Shown one piece after another: positions 12,627-14,215 of a DNA stretch of 14,215 bases; within the stretch, counting starts at the first letter, position 1; each line of letters begins with the position of its first letter. The notes under the pieces are model-generated. The model searched no databases, was not told where the DNA came from, and was given only the letters and a program-made list of their open reading frames with translations. Source of the stretch: Chlamydiota bacterium (GTDB taxonomy: Bacteria > Chlamydiota > Chlamydiia > Chlamydiales > SLFE01). A program made the position numbers and the translations under genes. Where the stretch lies: contig JAAKFL010000029.1 of NCBI GenBank assembly GCA_011065065.1, forward strand, positions 1 to 14,215, read 5' to 3'.

Positions 12627-14210
12627 ATGGAATCGACATTTGTTACAAAACCAATCGAAAAATTTCAAACATTCTACAACGAACAATGCGAGAAAGAGCT
12701 CCTTGGATGCTCTGTCTGCCTTGAAGGCCTCAAGAACCCACATATGATCACTCTCTGCCAACACGTCTTCTGTCAGGCGTGTATTGCACAATGTGTCAAT
12801 CATGCGGAGGCTGCCACATGCCCCGAATGTCGAAAACCGTTCAAGGCGGAAGAATTGCGATATTCATTCCGTGAAAATACGCGTCTCGAAAATCTCTGGA
12901 ATGAATGCAAAGGGACATTCAAAAAACAAAATCGCAAAAGATGCAGAACGGAATGCAAAAAGGAGTATGATGATGAACATGAAATGTACTACAAGGCGCA
13001 TTACGAGAAGTATTATAAGTTGGGCAAATTGGATAATCCCCACTCAAATCCTACTGATAACTATCCTTTAATGGATATCAAATTTCCTGAAGCACCTGTT
13101 GTCACACCAACACCGGCACCCATCGAACCAGAGAGACATTACGCGGATGTTTACGAGAGAATCAATCTATCAAGAGATTCTTATCATGGACATGGAAAAC
13201 ATTTCCACTACTCTGTTGAAGCACGAGATGGAGTCACTTTAGTTAACTGTAAATCCGATGACAAAATTGTCTCTGCAAGGGGCGAGGTTGCTGTAACACA
13301 CTGCCCTCTCTTGGGTGATATCAACGCTAGAGATGGAGCCCGTCTCACAAATTCCTCTGCCAGATATGTGTATTGCTCAAGAGGAAGTGTCTGGGGAAAC
13401 AATTCTCATGTGGAAGAAATTGATGCACGAGATGGTATTGTCATTCAGAACTTTCAAGCAAAAAAATTAAACTCAGATAGAGGAACTATCGAAGCCTCAC
13501 AAGGTATCTCAGAAGTCTCATCTATTGCTGCAAGAGATGGTGCCACGTTATCCAATGTCATGGTATATTCCGTCTCCGCATCAAGAGGAGAAGTTATTGC
13601 AAGATCATGCACGATCAATAATATTTCCGCCAGAGAGGGAGCTACTTTGACCGATACTACTGGCTCTCAATTAACGGTGTTGAGGGGCAAAGCCGAATTG
13701 AGAGGAGAATCTGTTCGCGCCTTATTTGAATCAATTGAGGCTCGCGACGGAGCTCGATTATATAACTCTCAAATTACCAAAGAGGTTGATTGTTCCCGTG
13801 GGCCTGTAACTGCTGAGCTCTCTGAGATTCATACAATCAAGGCTCGATCAGAAATTAACCTCACAGAAAGTACAGTCAATACAATTTCACTTAATGCAGT
13901 AGATTCAAAAGCAAAATTAGTACTAAATGAATCCTTTGTCGAAGGCGATATTGTGATCACAGCCCCTAAAGCAATAGATTTATGGGGAGGAGGCGTCTCT
14001 GTTATTGCTACTGGAAATCAGTCCGTAAGCATAATTGGAAATGAAGTATACATTAATGGAGTTCGTGTTGACCGTTCTTCATCTTCATCGATTGAGCCAA
14101 GTCATGTCAACCTCACGATTGAAGGGAAAGGCCATATTAAAGGAAAGATTATCTTTGATGATTGCGAAGGAACCATTCGTTGTGGAGACGACATCATCAT
14201 AGAAGGTTAG
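12627..14210 (+). CDS. RS6: RING-finger protein with long ARDG/SRG beta-solenoid
   Basis: This gene encodes 527 residues from ATG 12627, chosen because GGAGG (12614-12618) is 8 bases upstream and MESTFVTKP matches the RS5 start. An ATG at 12612 would precede the ribosome site. It is the closest paralogue of RS5. The RING is C28-C31-C44-H46-C49-C52-C65-C68, with linchpin Arg69 in CPECR, and is almost unchanged. The same Lys/Tyr linker, Pro/Thr spacer and His-rich stretch follow. ARDG-type repeat starts are at 199, 234, 267, 302, 335 (AREG), 372 and a degenerate one at 406, one unit more than RS5. The second turn of every unit is RG instead of MG (Arg at 218, 252, 285, 320, 353, 391). The C-terminal signature is the same as in RS5. 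TAGTCCCT at the stop matches RS5, so the duplication reaches past the gene. Predicted host-directed E3 ligase; target unknown. Confidence 0.87.
   Translation: MESTFVTKPIEKFQTFYNEQCEKELLGCSVCLEGLKNPHMITLCQHVFCQACIAQCVNHAEAATCPECRKPFKAEELRYSFRENTRLENLWNECKGTFKKQNRKRCRTECKKEYDDEHEMYYKAHYEKYYKLGKLDNPHSNPTDNYPLMDIKFPEAPVVTPTPAPIEPERHYADVYERINLSRDSYHGHGKHFHYSVEARDGVTLVNCKSDDKIVSARGEVAVTHCPLLGDINARDGARLTNSSARYVYCSRGSVWGNNSHVEEIDARDGIVIQNFQAKKLNSDRGTIEASQGISEVSSIAARDGATLSNVMVYSVSASRGEVIARSCTINNISAREGATLTDTTGSQLTVLRGKAELRGESVRALFESIEARDGARLYNSQITKEVDCSRGPVTAELSEIHTIKARSEINLTESTVNTISLNAVDSKAKLVLNESFVEGDIVITAPKAIDLWGGGVSVIATGNQSVSIIGNEVYINGVRVDRSSSSSIEPSHVNLTIEGKGHIKGKIIFDDCEGTIRCGDDIIIEG
13221..13895 (+). 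repeat. Coding repeats of RS6 (ARDG/SRG units)
   Basis: Six full units and one degenerate unit, with ARDG-type starts spaced 35, 33, 35, 33, 37 and 34 residues. Compared with RS5 a single 33-residue unit is extra, in the region of residues 302-371. The Arg of the second turn is encoded by AGA, AGG and CGT in different units, so its uniformity does not come from recent copying of one unit. Confidence 0.85.
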
Positions 14211-14215
14211 TCCCT

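Noticed and set aside
11604..13895. Assigning the repeat regions to bactofilin or a DUF4097 adhesin family
   Set aside because: The strand-turn rhythm is similar, but no family-specific motif can be shown by eye, so only beta-solenoid-like is claimed.

Overview
The window most likely comes from a member of the Chlamydiota outside the classical Chlamydia, that is, an environmental, amoeba- or arthropod-associated lineage. The main reason is a single-chain glycyl-tRNA synthetase in which the alpha and beta subunits are fused (GlyQS), a hallmark of chlamydiae. Eukaryote-like genes support this: a ribonuclease-inhibitor-type leucine-rich-repeat protein and six RING-finger proteins, domain types that are expanded in Parachlamydiaceae and relatives. 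The DNA is AT-rich, Shine-Dalgarno sites are clear and coding density is high. I cannot name the genus from this sequence.

Left part (1-4977): on the minus strand, a leucine-rich-repeat gene runs off the left edge. It is preceded by a near-consensus sigma70-type promoter with an extended -10. Upstream of it, on the same strand, is a family 2 glycosyltransferase. The fused glyQS gene reads divergently from the glycosyltransferase, with a candidate promoter in the short space between them.

Middle (4978-6188): a signal-peptide-bearing alpha/beta-hydrolase (lipase-like, Ser-Asp-His) is preceded by a decayed fragment of a second copy of its own 3' end. The working gene ends in a strong hairpin plus T-tract terminator.

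Right part (6189-14215): six consecutive plus-strand paralogues, called RS1-RS6 here (RING-solenoid). Each has an N-terminal C3HC4 RING finger (predicted E3 ubiquitin ligase), a variable linker, a beta-strand repeat region that looks like a beta-solenoid, and a shared C-terminal glycine/cysteine signature. RS1-RS4 form one subfamily and RS5-RS6 another. RS3 and RS4 are spaced as one operon. RS1, RS5 and RS6 share a promoter-like arrangement, TTTACTTT then TATAAA at a fixed distance. The cluster shows duplication, a mosaic gene (RS2), loss and gain of repeat modules, and a striking switch between RS5 and RS6: Met at the same position of every repeat in one, Arg in the other. It may continue beyond the right edge.

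Proposed model (inference): RS1-RS6 are secreted effectors. The RING recruits host E2 enzymes and the fast-changing solenoid selects host targets. The neighbouring LRR protein may belong to the same host-interaction repertoire. No tRNA, rRNA, CRISPR array or insertion sequence was seen.
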